A stretch of 64,000 nucleotides of DNA from DASYTH01 sp045806965 (GTDB lineage Bacteria > Actinomycetota > Actinomycetes > Mycobacteriales > Pseudonocardiaceae): assembly GCA_045806965.1 (NCBI GenBank), contig JBJMIG010000003.1, positions 1 to 64,000 on the forward strand. The letters run 5' to 3'. A program made the position numbers and the translations under genes. The notes beneath the pieces are model-generated. The model had not been told where the DNA came from, did no database searches, and saw only the letters and a list, made by a program, of their open reading frames with translations. Positions 26,620 through 34,977 of the stretch are shown one piece after another; within the stretch, counting starts at the first letter, position 1, and every line of letters starts with the position of its first letter.

Positions 26620-28209
26620 ATGGTGTCCTTCGCGGATCTACGAGACATCGATCCGTATGTGTTCCGGGAGGGCGAGTCTGCCTGGCTGGACATGTCTAAC
26701 CAGTTGAAAGAGCACGGTTACGAGATCCGGCGGGTCTTGGACAAGCTTGACGGGTGGGCCGGGTCGGCCGCCGAGGGCGCGAAAGCCACCTTTCGCGAAC
26801 ATGAACGTCGTTTTCTGGCCAGCGCGGATACGCTAAACGAGTCGTACCAGTTATTCCATCAGGCCGGCGACCGGATCGGCGCAGCCAAAGCGAAGATTAT
26901 GGACGGTGCCAGAGAGGTTCAGTCCTGGAACCTGAGCGTGGCCGACGACGGCAGGATCTTCGACGAGCACACCGATACCCGATATGGCAGCGAAGAGGAC
27001 CACATCCGGGACGCGATTCGCAAATACGAGGGTGTGTTCCGCGAGGCGATGTCCGAGGCGAACCAGGCCGACGCGGAGATCGCCGCTGGGTTGCGGAGGC
27101 TCACCGCCGAAGCCGTTGGCCTGGCCCCGCCTGCGGGCGATGCCACCACGGCCGCCGCAGCGGTCGCGATTCCACCGCGCGGGACCGCACCGGCGGACGT
27201 GAAGAAGTGGTGGGACTCGCTCTCCCCGATGCAGCAGGAGTCTCTGCTGTTCACTCGGGCAGCTGAGCTGGGCGCGCTCGATGGTGTCCCCGCGCTGGCA
27301 AGGGACCGTGCCAACCGATTTCGGTTGGCTGAGGAGAATGCCGAACTCCTCGCCGATCAGCAGCGGCTGCTGGCCAAGCATCGCACCCATGACGAGGACC
27401 TATGGTTGCAGCAGATCAATGACAAGCTCCACGGCATCGAGGACATCGAGAAGCGGTTGAACACCATCGATCCCTCCCATAGGGAGGCATTCCTCTTGGC
27501 CATCGATGGCAACGGCAACGGCCGCGCGATCATCGCGGCCGGCAACCCCGACACCGCCGCCAACGTCGCCACCTACGTGCCCGGTACCGGCGCTGACCTC
27601 GCCAAGGTCGGCGCGGATCTGGAGCGGTCGGACCGCATGCTGGCCGCAGCCGCCGAGGCCGGTTCGCCATCGACGTCGGTGATCACTTGGGTGGGCTATG
27701 ACGCGCCGCAGAACATCGTGCCGGAGGCGGGCTACGAAAGTTTCGCTGATGGAGCCAAGAAGGATCTGGACCGGTTCCAGGACGGCCTACGCGCTACCCA
27801 CGAGGGCGCGCCGTCGCACAACACCGTCCTCGGCCACAGCTACGGCTCCACGGTCATCGGGCATGCCGCCCGTGATGAGGGGCTCAACGCGGACGAGCTG
27901 GTGTTCGTCGGCAGTCCTGGGGTCGGCGTCGTCAACGCGAGCCAGTTGAACTTTCCCCCCGATCACGTGCATGCCAGCGTGGCCGCGCACGACATGATTC
28001 ACCTCGCCAACACCGGCAATCCCCTGTTTGATCCACACGGCCCGGACCCCACCAGCGGTGGGTTCGGCGCCCAGGTGTTCACGTCCGACCCCGGCACCCC
28101 TGGGTTCGGTGGCACATACAGCGGAGCCGCCCACTCCGAATACTGGGAAAAGAACAACGATGCACTCAAGAACATGGGACGCATCATCGCTGGAATGCCG
28201 ACGTACTGA
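26620..28209 (+). CDS. DUF1023 alpha/beta hydrolase with WXG-like N-terminus
   Basis: This 529-aa protein has an N-terminal alpha-helical half (residues 1-200) with a WxG turn (LDGWAGSAAEGAKATF) as in ESX substrates. The C-terminal DUF1023 alpha/beta-hydrolase domain carries the nucleophile elbow GHSYGS near residue 406 and a late His in GAAHSEYW. There is no Sec signal. A likely type VII-exported lipase, esterase or effector; the substrate is unknown. It begins 3 nt after the EspC-like gene, and its TGA shares one base with the following lipoprotein ATG (TGATG). Confidence 0.83.
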   Translation: MVSFADLRDIDPYVFREGESAWLDMSNQLKEHGYEIRRVLDKLDGWAGSAAEGAKATFREHERRFLASADTLNESYQLFHQAGDRIGAAKAKIMDGAREVQSWNLSVADDGRIFDEHTDTRYGSEEDHIRDAIRKYEGVFREAMSEANQADAEIAAGLRRLTAEAVGLAPPAGDATTAAAAVAIPPRGTAPADVKKWWDSLSPMQQESLLFTRAAELGALDGVPALARDRANRFRLAEENAELLADQQRLLAKHRTHDEDLWLQQINDKLHGIEDIEKRLNTIDPSHREAFLLAIDGNGNGRAIIAAGNPDTAANVATYVPGTGADLAKVGADLERSDRMLAAAAEAGSPSTSVITWVGYDAPQNIVPEAGYESFADGAKKDLDRFQDGLRATHEGAPSHNTVLGHSYGSTVIGHAARDEGLNADELVFVGSPGVGVVNASQLNFPPDHVHASVAAHDMIHLANTGNPLFDPHGPDPTSGGFGAQVFTSDPGTPGFGGTYSGAAHSEYWEKNNDALKNMGRIIAGMPTY

Positions 28210-28727
28210 TGACTCAGACACCAAGCATCACCAAGCGCATGCGGATCATTGGCGCAGCGATGGCGGCTCTGATGATCCTTGCAAGCTGTGGAAACGGGGA
28301 CAACGTGCAGACAACCATCACCGAAGAGCAGGCCAAGCAACGAGTTGAGGACTACGTCCGACAGACGCTGGCCGCTCTCCCTGCTGGCGCCCAGCTTGAG
28401 GTGCTATCAGCCACCAGTTCGCTGGCGTGCGACGACCCGACCGACAACGGGCCAAAAGGGCGCGTCACGGTAGGAAATACCTATTGGGTTCGCGGCCTCC
28501 CAAAAGAAGGTCACACCGAATTCTTCGATGCAGTCCTCGCGTGGTGGAAACAGCACAATTTTTCAGTTCTCTCGGACCGGCGTCCCCAGGTCAATCTGAT
28601 CCGAGTTGAGAACAAGCAGGATGGCTTCCGTATCACATTTGATGAAAACCCTGCAGGCGATCTAACACTTGGAGCGGACTCCCCCTGCGTATGGCCAAAC
28701 GGCACACCGGCGCCCAAACCGAAGTGA
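28209..28727 (+). CDS. Putative lipoprotein linked to DUF1023 gene
   Basis: This 172-aa protein begins with a basic N-terminus, a hydrophobic stretch (IIGAAMAALMILASC) and a lipobox LASC, so it should be diacylated and anchored outside the membrane. No domain is recognised in the mature part; two further cysteines (SLACDDP and DSPCVWP) may form a disulfide. Its start is fused with the hydrolase stop (TGATG). A role as immunity partner or envelope anchor for the hydrolase is a guess from position. Third-position GC is lower than in neighbours. Confidence 0.75.
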   Translation: MTQTPSITKRMRIIGAAMAALMILASCGNGDNVQTTITEEQAKQRVEDYVRQTLAALPAGAQLEVLSATSSLACDDPTDNGPKGRVTVGNTYWVRGLPKEGHTEFFDAVLAWWKQHNFSVLSDRRPQVNLIRVENKQDGFRITFDENPAGDLTLGADSPCVWPNGTPAPKPK

Positions 28728-28830
28728 TCAACTTATTACGTCGCCCCCGCGGTTCACCGCCGCGCCAAGGTGCGGGCAGGCGAAGAGGTTGGGCGGCCCG
28801 CCGCGTGGCATGATCGTGATGGTGCCCACG

Positions 28831-28869
28831 AGAGCGCCCCGGCCCACTAAGGTTGGGCCGGGGCGCTCT
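28831..28869. terminator. Bidirectional rho-independent-type hairpin
   Basis: AGAGCGCCCCGGCCCA (28831-28846) pairs perfectly with TGGGCCGGGGCGCTCT (28854-28869) around a 7-nt loop. It sits between the convergent lipoprotein and DUF397 genes and can end both transcripts; pyrimidines (TCCTTCC) follow on the plus strand. Confidence 0.88.
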
Positions 28870-28878
28870 TCCTTCCGG

Positions 28879-29109
28879 TTACTGGTCGTAACGGCCGTTC
28901 TTGATCGCGCTCAGGAACTCGTCGAACGGTCGGTTCGGTAGGGCGAGGACTCCCTCGCTCTCGGAGCCGGCGGCCTGCTTGGTGTCCTGGATGCCGGTGC
29001 ATCCGTTGGCGTGGCCGATCGCCACACACTCTTGCGCTCCGCTGGACCGGCTCGACTTGCGGTAGCGGGCTGTACGCATGGCTTCATACCGTGCTTGCTG
29101 TTCTTGCAT
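28879..29109 (-). CDS. DUF397 domain protein
   Basis: This 76-aa protein contains the DUF397 core (YRKSSRSSGAQECVAIGH, then LPNRPFDEFLSAIKNGRYDQ). DUF397 proteins are nearly always paired with DUF5753 XRE regulators in actinomycetes (for example the BldB/WhiJ-type systems) and modulate development-linked repression. The pair here is regulator first, DUF397 second, with a terminator directly after. The ATG at 29109 has AGGAG 6 nt upstream. Confidence 0.85.
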   Translation of the reverse strand: MQEQQARYEAMRTARYRKSSRSSGAQECVAIGHANGCTGIQDTKQAAGSESEGVLALPNRPFDEFLSAIKNGRYDQ

Positions 29110-29246
29110 CTGTCTCCTGCTCGGTTGTCCAGAACATGATCACTGTGATGCCCTGGGTCAGGGCTTGCGGTGTCCCTCGCCGCTGGTCGGCGAGGGGACA
29201 ACCCCGCAGGTAACGATCTCATCCGCGGGCAGCGCGGGGCGCGCTG

Positions 29247-30098
29247 TTAAGCGAGCGTGGCGGCGATCTCTTCGAGCTTCTGGCGTGACTGCTCGGCGTC
29301 GAGTGCCTTGGTCGCGACGACTCCGAAGGTGCTGGTGTGCTGCCTGATCTCGTGTTGCTTCTCCAGGAAGCCGGAGGAGTGGGCGTAGTCGAGGAAGACG
29401 GTCTCGGGGTCTTCGGGGTCCGGGAAGGTCAACAGGATGAAGGACTGTCCTTGTGCTGGGTGTTCGCCGGCTTCGAACGGCAGGACGAGGATCTCCACGT
29501 CGGCGGCGTGGTGGGTGTCCAGCAGGTGGCGGAGTTGAGCGTGCATGACCTCTCGTCCGCCGACGTGCCGGCGCAGCGCGGCTTCGTTGATCACGGCGGT
29601 GAGACGGAAGTCGTCGGCGGTCAGCCGTACTTGTCGGGCGGTACGCAGTTCGACCAGGCGAGGTATGTCGGCTGATCGAAGATAGGGCGCGGCTGAGCTG
29701 ATGACGGCCTTGGCGTAGTCGGGCGTTTGCAGCAGGCCGGGTACGAAGGCGTCCTGGTAGGTGCGTTCCCAGGTGGCGCCGGCTTCCAGCCCGATCAGCA
29801 GTTCGATGTTGTCGGGTAGTACGTCGGAGTACTGCTCTTCCCACCAGCCAAGGACCGCGCCGTCCCGGCGGAGGATGTGTAGCTCCTCGGCCTTCTGGTC
29901 GTCCACGGCCAAGATCTTGATCAGCTTGTCGAGTTGGGCGACGGTGAGGACGCCTCGGGCGTTCTCCACCCGGCTGAGTTGTGGCTGCGACGTGCCGATC
30001 TTCTTGGCGAGGACCCCGCCGGGCATGCGAACGGCGTCCCGGAGCCGCTTGATCTCCGAGCCGAGTCGTCGCCTGCGCACGGTTGGGCTGATCGCCAT
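29247..30098 (-). CDS. XRE-family regulator with DUF5753 domain
   Basis: This 283-aa protein has an N-terminal HTH at about residues 15-65 (LRDAVRMPGGVLAKKIGTSQ, then PQLSRVENARG) and a C-terminal DUF5753 domain (from LIGLEAGATWERTYQDAFVP on). The ATG at 30098 is preceded by GGAGG with an 8-nt spacer; an extra 31 codons upstream are rejected. It probably binds DNA together with the downstream DUF397 protein. Such pairs are numerous in Pseudonocardiales and often lie on mobile DNA. Confidence 0.9.
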   Translation of the reverse strand: MAISPTVRRRRLGSEIKRLRDAVRMPGGVLAKKIGTSQPQLSRVENARGVLTVAQLDKLIKILAVDDQKAEELHILRRDGAVLGWWEEQYSDVLPDNIELLIGLEAGATWERTYQDAFVPGLLQTPDYAKAVISSAAPYLRSADIPRLVELRTARQVRLTADDFRLTAVINEAALRRHVGGREVMHAQLRHLLDTHHAADVEILVLPFEAGEHPAQGQSFILLTFPDPEDPETVFLDYAHSSGFLEKQHEIRQHTSTFGVVATKALDAEQSRQKLEEIAATLA

Positions 30099-30336
30099 GC
30101 CCGCATCCTCCTTCTCGATCAATTGGTCGTCGCGCGCTGTAGGCGCGGATGCACCCGTTCGGCCACTTGCCGGATAGCTACGGATATTCAAGAATATTCA
30201 TGGGTATCCTCTCGGGCGCGCCGCTGGGCCGCCACAGGGTAGCCCGGCCAGGGCGGGGCTCCGGTGGGCACCGACCACATCAGGCGGAGCCACGCTCCTG
30301 GTTCGGCGAGAACCGGCGAAAGGCAGGCGATGACCT

Positions 30337-30432
30337 GTGAACTGGACAGTCTGGGTGCCGACGGTCGGCTGCATCCTGACGCTTGTCGTGCTCGGCCTGC
30401 TCGTCCTGATCGCGGCCCGGAGCCGACCGTGA
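30337..30432 (+). CDS. Small single-helix membrane protein
   Basis: A 31-aa frame (GTG start, NWTVWVPTVGCILTLVVLG and on, ending RSRP) codes for almost one transmembrane helix. Its TGA overlaps the GTG of the next gene (GTGA), which supports it. An alternative reading from ATG 30330 in another frame runs straight into the next gene without the helix, so this call is not certain. No function is recognised. Confidence 0.5.
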   Translation: MNWTVWVPTVGCILTLVVLGLLVLIAARSRP

Positions 30433-30725
30433 TCGGAATTACTGACCTCGCCCTGTGGGGGCTAGCGAGCGCAGGCCCCGTGGCCGCTGCGGTGCGGATC
30501 GGGGTGCGGCTACGCCGCTCCAGCCGTCAACACCGCCGTCGCGCCAACAAAGCGTTCATGGCCGGCTACCGCGCCGCCTTCCACCAGTTTCGCCCTGCCG
30601 TTCCCCCGCCTGCCGACCTGCGCAACGTGCCGCCAATTCGGCCTCGTTCTCCGGCGGACGCGGGTAGTGCCCCCGAGACGCCCGCGTCCGCCGGTCCCAC
30701 CGACCGGGGCAGGCACTCTCGGTGA
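30429..30725 (+). CDS. Hypothetical 98-aa protein with N-terminal helix
   Basis: The frame starts with GTG 30429 (VIGITDLALWGLASAGPVAA), giving one hydrophobic helix, then an Arg-rich stretch (RLRRSSRQHRRRANKAF) and a Pro-rich tail. The GTGA overlap with the preceding small ORF suggests coupling. No family is recognised. An earlier in-frame ATG at 30330 would add a low-complexity N-terminus. Confidence 0.5.
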   Translation: MIGITDLALWGLASAGPVAAAVRIGVRLRRSSRQHRRRANKAFMAGYRAAFHQFRPAVPPPADLRNVPPIRPRSPADAGSAPETPASAGPTDRGRHSR

Positions 30726-30789
30726 CCGTGACCCGGCGTGGCCACTCGACCGCACCCCAACACCAGGCGTATCTCCCAAGGAGCCCGCC

Positions 30790-31245
30790 ATGGCCTACCC
30801 GCGATGGTCGCCAAGCCCGCCCAGATTCGTCTGGCGCAGGGCCGTGCAGGGCGTCAAGCCGGATGGCGGCACCGCTACGACGATCTTCGATCTCCGTGAG
30901 GACCGGGCGCACGTTGCCGTCTACCCGGCCACGGTGGGCACCTACGCCCTCCTGATCGACGGTGCCGGGATGCGGATGCTACTGAGCACCGCCGAGTCCC
31001 GCGATGCCTGCGCCGTACCGGGCATCCATGCCGTATATGGCGAGCGGCTGCTTGGCCTGTGCCCATACGACCCACCTCACGCCGAGTCGGCGTGGATCGA
31101 CCGCCCGGCAGACGCTCCGCTGTACCAAGACCCGATGGAACTGTACGTTCGCCTACCACGCGGCGAGATCCACATCATCTACCGCCGGGACCGAATGCTC
31201 GCCTTGCGCGAGGTGGTCGCTGAAGTCGTTAGCCTCATGCGCTGA
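30790..31245 (+). CDS. Hypothetical 151-aa protein
   Basis: This protein (MAYPRWSPSPPRFVWRR) follows an AAGGAG ribosome-binding site and is encoded with normal chromosomal codon bias. It is soluble, with no signal and no recognised domain. It lies in the mobile region between the DUF397/XRE pair and the second ESX-substrate set. A 197-bp gap without visible genes follows. Confidence 0.65.
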   Translation: MAYPRWSPSPPRFVWRRAVQGVKPDGGTATTIFDLREDRAHVAVYPATVGTYALLIDGAGMRMLLSTAESRDACAVPGIHAVYGERLLGLCPYDPPHAESAWIDRPADAPLYQDPMELYVRLPRGEIHIIYRRDRMLALREVVAEVVSLMR

Positions 31246-31442
31246 TCACTGACGGCGGCACCGTTCGCTTACGCCATCCGGGTGATGATCGAAACGTGCT
31301 CGTGAGTAGTCCTACCCGTTAGCTCCGAACCCGCTCCGCGCCGTTCGACCGGTTCGCTACGCTGCCCTCAGTGCGTGGTGATGCGTGCACAATCAGTCAT
31401 GATTTGTGCGTCCATCGGGTTGGTCGGGAGAGGGTGGGTCAT

Positions 31443-31817
31443 ATGCCGTTCCTACAGGAAGGCGCGCCAGCGGAGCCAGGGGGCGAGATCGGCTCCGGTC
31501 TACCGCCCGCAAAGTTGATCGTTCAGCCCGACAAGATTCTTTTCCTCAAACGCGGCCTTGAAGACGAGCGAGACAAGATCCGGTCGTTCATCAACCATAA
31601 GGGCCGAATGTTGAGTTCCGTTCCACCGCCGGGGACTGATCCTTGCAGTGAAGGTCTCGCCGAGGCGCTGAGCCAGAACGGCCAAGCCGCATTGGATGCC
31701 GCAACGGGTTACGTGGATGAACTGTCCAACATCATTGACGCCTTGGACGAGACCGCTAAGGCGTATGGCCTGGTCGAGGAGTCCAATGCGGACAAGTTCG
31801 GCAAGGGGCCGGCATGA
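31443..31817 (+). CDS. Small helical ESX-associated protein
   Basis: This 124-aa protein (MPFLQEGAPAEPGGEIGSGL) is mostly helical with a central turn; it has the size and pattern of PE/EspB-like or WXG-type partners but lacks a clear WxG or YxxxD motif. The GGGAGAGGG stretch before ATG 31443 may serve as ribosome-binding site. It overlaps the lipoprotein gene by 4 nt. Position at the head of a lipoprotein-PPE-EspG set makes a type VII partner likely. Confidence 0.65.
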   Translation: MPFLQEGAPAEPGGEIGSGLPPAKLIVQPDKILFLKRGLEDERDKIRSFINHKGRMLSSVPPPGTDPCSEGLAEALSQNGQAALDAATGYVDELSNIIDALDETAKAYGLVEESNADKFGKGPA

Positions 31818-32431
31818 GTCGGCCAACAAGACTTGGCATGGTGATTGGATCGATCTTGCTTGTCAGCGGGCTCGCCACCGGATGTACCAACACCTCGGCC
31901 GGGCAACCGCTGCCCACCGCCACTGGACGCACCACCGATGGAACGGACGCGAGTCCCTCTTCCAACTCTTCGACCTCAGGATCAGCGCCAGCCCGCCCGC
32001 AAGAGTTGCGACTGGACGGCAAGGACCCGTGCGCTCTGGTTCCGCAGTCGGACTGGCCGAAGTTCTACATCGACAAGCCCGGCAAGCCAGGCCAAGATGA
32101 AACTTTCAAATCGCCAGATTGTTTCTACAGTAACAACGTTCTCGGACTCGGCATAGCCTTGGTCGTCACCGAGGGAATCAACAAATGGACCGATGGCAGC
32201 AGAACTGCTACGGCGCAACAGGTTGCGCCAATTGAAGGCTTTCCTGCAATCTCCGTCACACGGAACAATGACAAATATACCTGCGCCATAGCGGTTGACG
32301 TGGCGAATGGCCAATACCTCTGGGCGGACGTGAATCTGACACCGAGCAAGGCGTCGCAGGTGCCGGAGCGATGTGAGTACGCGCACCAGTGGGCAGAGTC
32401 GGCGATGCGCACATTGGTTCGGGGTGGCTGA
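31814..32431 (+). CDS. DUF3558 lipoprotein
   Basis: This 205-aa protein has a lipoprotein signal (MSRPTRLGMVIGSILLVSGL, then ATGC lipobox), a Ser/Thr-rich linker and a DUF3558 domain with a conserved Cys pair (DPCALVP and DCFYSN, further Cys in KYTCAI and ERCEYA). DUF3558 lipoproteins are frequent beside ESX substrate genes in Pseudonocardiales. ATGA overlap upstream and TGATG overlap with the PPE-like gene downstream show tight coupling. Confidence 0.85.
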   Translation: MSRPTRLGMVIGSILLVSGLATGCTNTSAGQPLPTATGRTTDGTDASPSSNSSTSGSAPARPQELRLDGKDPCALVPQSDWPKFYIDKPGKPGQDETFKSPDCFYSNNVLGLGIALVVTEGINKWTDGSRTATAQQVAPIEGFPAISVTRNNDKYTCAIAVDVANGQYLWADVNLTPSKASQVPERCEYAHQWAESAMRTLVRGG

Positions 32432-33858
32432 TGGATATCTGGAAGAAGATCCTGGGCCAGAACTGGGCGTTCTACTCGCACCAGAAGCTCTACGACATGG
32501 TCAAGACCGAGGCGACCGGTGCGTCCGCGGTGACCGACGCCGATCAGACGTGGAGTGAGTTCACGGACGTGATGGGCCAGTCCCGCGGCACTATCGAGCG
32601 GTTGCTGAACGAGTCGGGTGCGTCCTGGCAGGGGCTGGCGTCGGAGTCGATGCAGTCCGGGGTGACACCCCTGATGCAGTGGACCGACGATGCCCGCACC
32701 GCCGGCGCGGCCAGCAACGGCAGCGTTCAGCAGGTCGGCGAGGCGTTCTCGTTCACCTCCAACGCAATGCCGGAGCCAGTGCCGGTGACCTCCACCGCCA
32801 ACTCCGACTTCGGTGGCATCCCGGCCTCGTTCACGCATCTGTTCGGCGGGCAGACCGATCAGGACCGCCAGGAACGCGCCGCCCAGCAGGCCAAGCAGCG
32901 CGCGGTGGAGTTGATGCAGGGCTACTCCCGCAACGCCGACTCGGCAGCGTCCAGCGTGGGCACGTTCGTGCCGCCGCAGCGGGTCACGGTGGGCGTACCG
33001 CCGGCTCAGACCTCGGACAGTTCGGTCAGCTCCACCTCCAGCACGATCGTCACCGGTCCTCCAGCCGTGCCGGGTCGCCGGCCATCCGGCACCGCCGGGC
33101 CGAACCCCGCTCCGGGCAGCGACCCCCGCGTGCCGAATACCAGTAATGCTCCGAACCCCGGCAGCAGCGTCGCACCACCGATCAGCCAGCCCGTGCAGAC
33201 CACCACGCCGGGGTCAGCGAGCCCATCGACCGAGTTGCCGGGCACGGCGCCGCTACCCCCAAACGACGGGCCACCCAAGGATTCCGGGCACGGTCCCGGA
33301 ACTGGGCCCCCGGCCGCCGGGTTCGACCCGGTCACCGGGCTTCCGCTGGATCCCAGGACCGGGTTGCCGATCGACCCGAGAACCGGCTTGCCGATCGACC
33401 CGAAGACGGGACTGCTTGTCGATCCGAAGACCGGCCGACTGATCCATCCGACCACCGGACGGCCGATGGGGACCAGCCCTGGCCCCGCTGAGGGCGGTCG
33501 CGGATCGGGCGGAGTGCCGGGTGCGGGCGGCCGGTCTGATGGTGAGCCTGCTCGTGGTGGGCGCGGTGTCGGTGGCGCGGTACCGGGGGAAGGCGAGCGC
33601 ATCGCCGGTGGCCGAGGCGGCGTCGGGATGCGGGGTGGCGCGGCGGGTTCGGGCGCGATGGGTCCGTTGGGTGCTGGGGCCGGAGCGCGGGGCGAGGAGG
33701 ACGAGGAGCACTACTCGCCGGACTATCTGCACGCCTATCACGACGAGTTCTGGGATGACATCCCGCCGGTCGCGCCGCCGGTGATCGGTGAGGAAGACAC
33801 CCCGGCCGGCGAGGACACCGCGACGAGCAGAGAAGGCGGCGGTGGGGGCGCGCATTGA
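32431..33858 (+). CDS. PPE-like ESX substrate with repeat-rich C-terminal region
   Basis: This 475-aa protein has an N-terminal helical domain of about 170 residues (MDIWKKILGQNWAFYSHQKL) with the WQG turn expected in PPE/WXG proteins (SGASWQGLASESM). It is followed by a Pro/Thr/Ser-rich low-complexity region, six 8-residue repeats of DP(K/R)TGLP type (nt 33325-33468), a Gly-rich stretch and an acidic end. There is no Sec signal. Export by a type VII system with the adjacent EspG-like chaperone is likely. Its start is the third base of the lipoprotein stop (TGATG). Confidence 0.8.
   Translation: MDIWKKILGQNWAFYSHQKLYDMVKTEATGASAVTDADQTWSEFTDVMGQSRGTIERLLNESGASWQGLASESMQSGVTPLMQWTDDARTAGAASNGSVQQVGEAFSFTSNAMPEPVPVTSTANSDFGGIPASFTHLFGGQTDQDRQERAAQQAKQRAVELMQGYSRNADSAASSVGTFVPPQRVTVGVPPAQTSDSSVSSTSSTIVTGPPAVPGRRPSGTAGPNPAPGSDPRVPNTSNAPNPGSSVAPPISQPVQTTTPGSASPSTELPGTAPLPPNDGPPKDSGHGPGTGPPAAGFDPVTGLPLDPRTGLPIDPRTGLPIDPKTGLLVDPKTGRLIHPTTGRPMGTSPGPAEGGRGSGGVPGAGGRSDGEPARGGRGVGGAVPGEGERIAGGRGGVGMRGGAAGSGAMGPLGAGAGARGEEDEEHYSPDYLHAYHDEFWDDIPPVAPPVIGEEDTPAGEDTATSREGGGGGAH
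33325..33468 (+). repeat. Six tandem 24-bp coding repeats
   Basis: The PPE-like protein contains six consecutive octapeptides: DPVTGLPL, DPRTGLPI, DPRTGLPI, DPKTGLLV, DPKTGRLI, HPTTGRPM. The units diverge at codon level, so this is an old, maintained repeat rather than a recent slippage product. The pattern is like wall-spanning or extended beta-type linkers. Confidence 0.9.
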
Positions 33859-34642
33859 GTTGTCGGTGCTGGAGTTCGACGTGCTCTGGGAGCACCTGCG
33901 GCTCGGCGCGCCACCGCCCGTCCTCGACGTCGCCTCGCACGGCGCCACGTTGGACGAGCGCGCCGAACTCGCCGACCAGGTGTGGGAGTCGTTGGCGCAG
34001 CGCGAATTGGGCTGGCCCGGCCAGGTCGACGACCGGGTGCGCATCCGGCTGCGCATGCTGGCCCAACCGGAATGGGAGTTGGACGCGCGAATTCAACTGG
34101 ACGCGAGGAGCCCGCAGACCAGAGCGCTGATCGCCGCGAACCGCACCGACGCGACCGTGGCCATCCGCCACGCCACGCGGGTGCGTCTGCACACCGTGCC
34201 GGCCGAGCGGATTATCCGCGAAGCGCTGGCCCTGCTTCCGGCGCATCCGCCCGGCACCGGCACCTCGATCACCCTGCCCGCCCAAACGCTGGACGCCGCC
34301 GCCGCGCGGGCCGGGACCAGCCCCGACGCGCTGGCCCGCGCCCTGGCTAGCCAGGGGCTGGGTCACGCCGAAGCCCAAAAGATCGCCGATGTCGCCGGCA
34401 ACGTGATCCGCTTCGGACACTTCGGCGCCGCCCGCACCCGACGCGGCGAGCAGCGCCGCCGGGCCGGGCATGTCGTCAGCGTCTACGACACGCATCAGCG
34501 CCGCTACCTGTTCACCCGCAAGTCCAGCGGTGGCACCCCGTGGGTCACCCTGCTGCCCGGCACCGAGGCCGCCGTCACGCGCCAGCTCAACGAACTGCTC
34601 GCTGAGCTGGGCCGGCCAGTCGATCAACCAGTCACAAGGTGA
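33842..34642 (+). CDS. EspG-family ESX secretion chaperone
   Basis: This 266-aa protein fits EspG: it begins with IELSVLEFDVLWEHLRL, has an acidic central part and ends with beta strands (YLFTRKSSGGTPWVTLLPG). EspG proteins bind the tip of PE-PPE pairs and keep them soluble for type VII export. The GTG start at 33842 overlaps the end of the PPE-like gene by 17 nt. It pairs functionally with the preceding gene; no EccA-E machinery is in the window. Confidence 0.82.
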   Translation: MGARIELSVLEFDVLWEHLRLGAPPPVLDVASHGATLDERAELADQVWESLAQRELGWPGQVDDRVRIRLRMLAQPEWELDARIQLDARSPQTRALIAANRTDATVAIRHATRVRLHTVPAERIIREALALLPAHPPGTGTSITLPAQTLDAAAARAGTSPDALARALASQGLGHAEAQKIADVAGNVIRFGHFGAARTRRGEQRRRAGHVVSVYDTHQRRYLFTRKSSGGTPWVTLLPGTEAAVTRQLNELLAELGRPVDQPVTR

Positions 34643-34977
34643 GGTCCGCGCATGTGATCCACCGGCGGGTGGCACTACTCGATTTGGGATGACGATCATA
34701 ACCGTTCGGCCACGTTCGGGTAACGGCCGGCGAAATCTGGCCTGATTTCCGGAGTTCAGGGGTGCCGGGGATCCTCGGCGCTCTCGGACGACGGGCGGTG
34801 GTGATCATGGTGGCGGTTTGTAAGTCGGCTGGTGGTCGTGGTGTTGTGGGCGCGGTTGGGTTGGCGTCTGGTGCCGCGTCTGGGTCGGCGCAGGCTCGGC
34901 GTTGTGAATCCGCTGGCCCAAACGCCGAAGCGCCTGCTGCTAAAACTGCTGTTCAGCGGTGGTTTCGGCGGGCGGGG
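34643..34977. other. Gap with possible decayed coding remnant
   Basis: No confident gene. In the frame after TGA 34802 a stretch reads SRLVVVVLWARLGWRLVPRL and continues to TGA 34993. It has a hydrophobic start and good third-position GC but lacks a clear start codon and ribosome-binding site. It may be the tail of a lost transfer gene. Confidence 0.35.
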
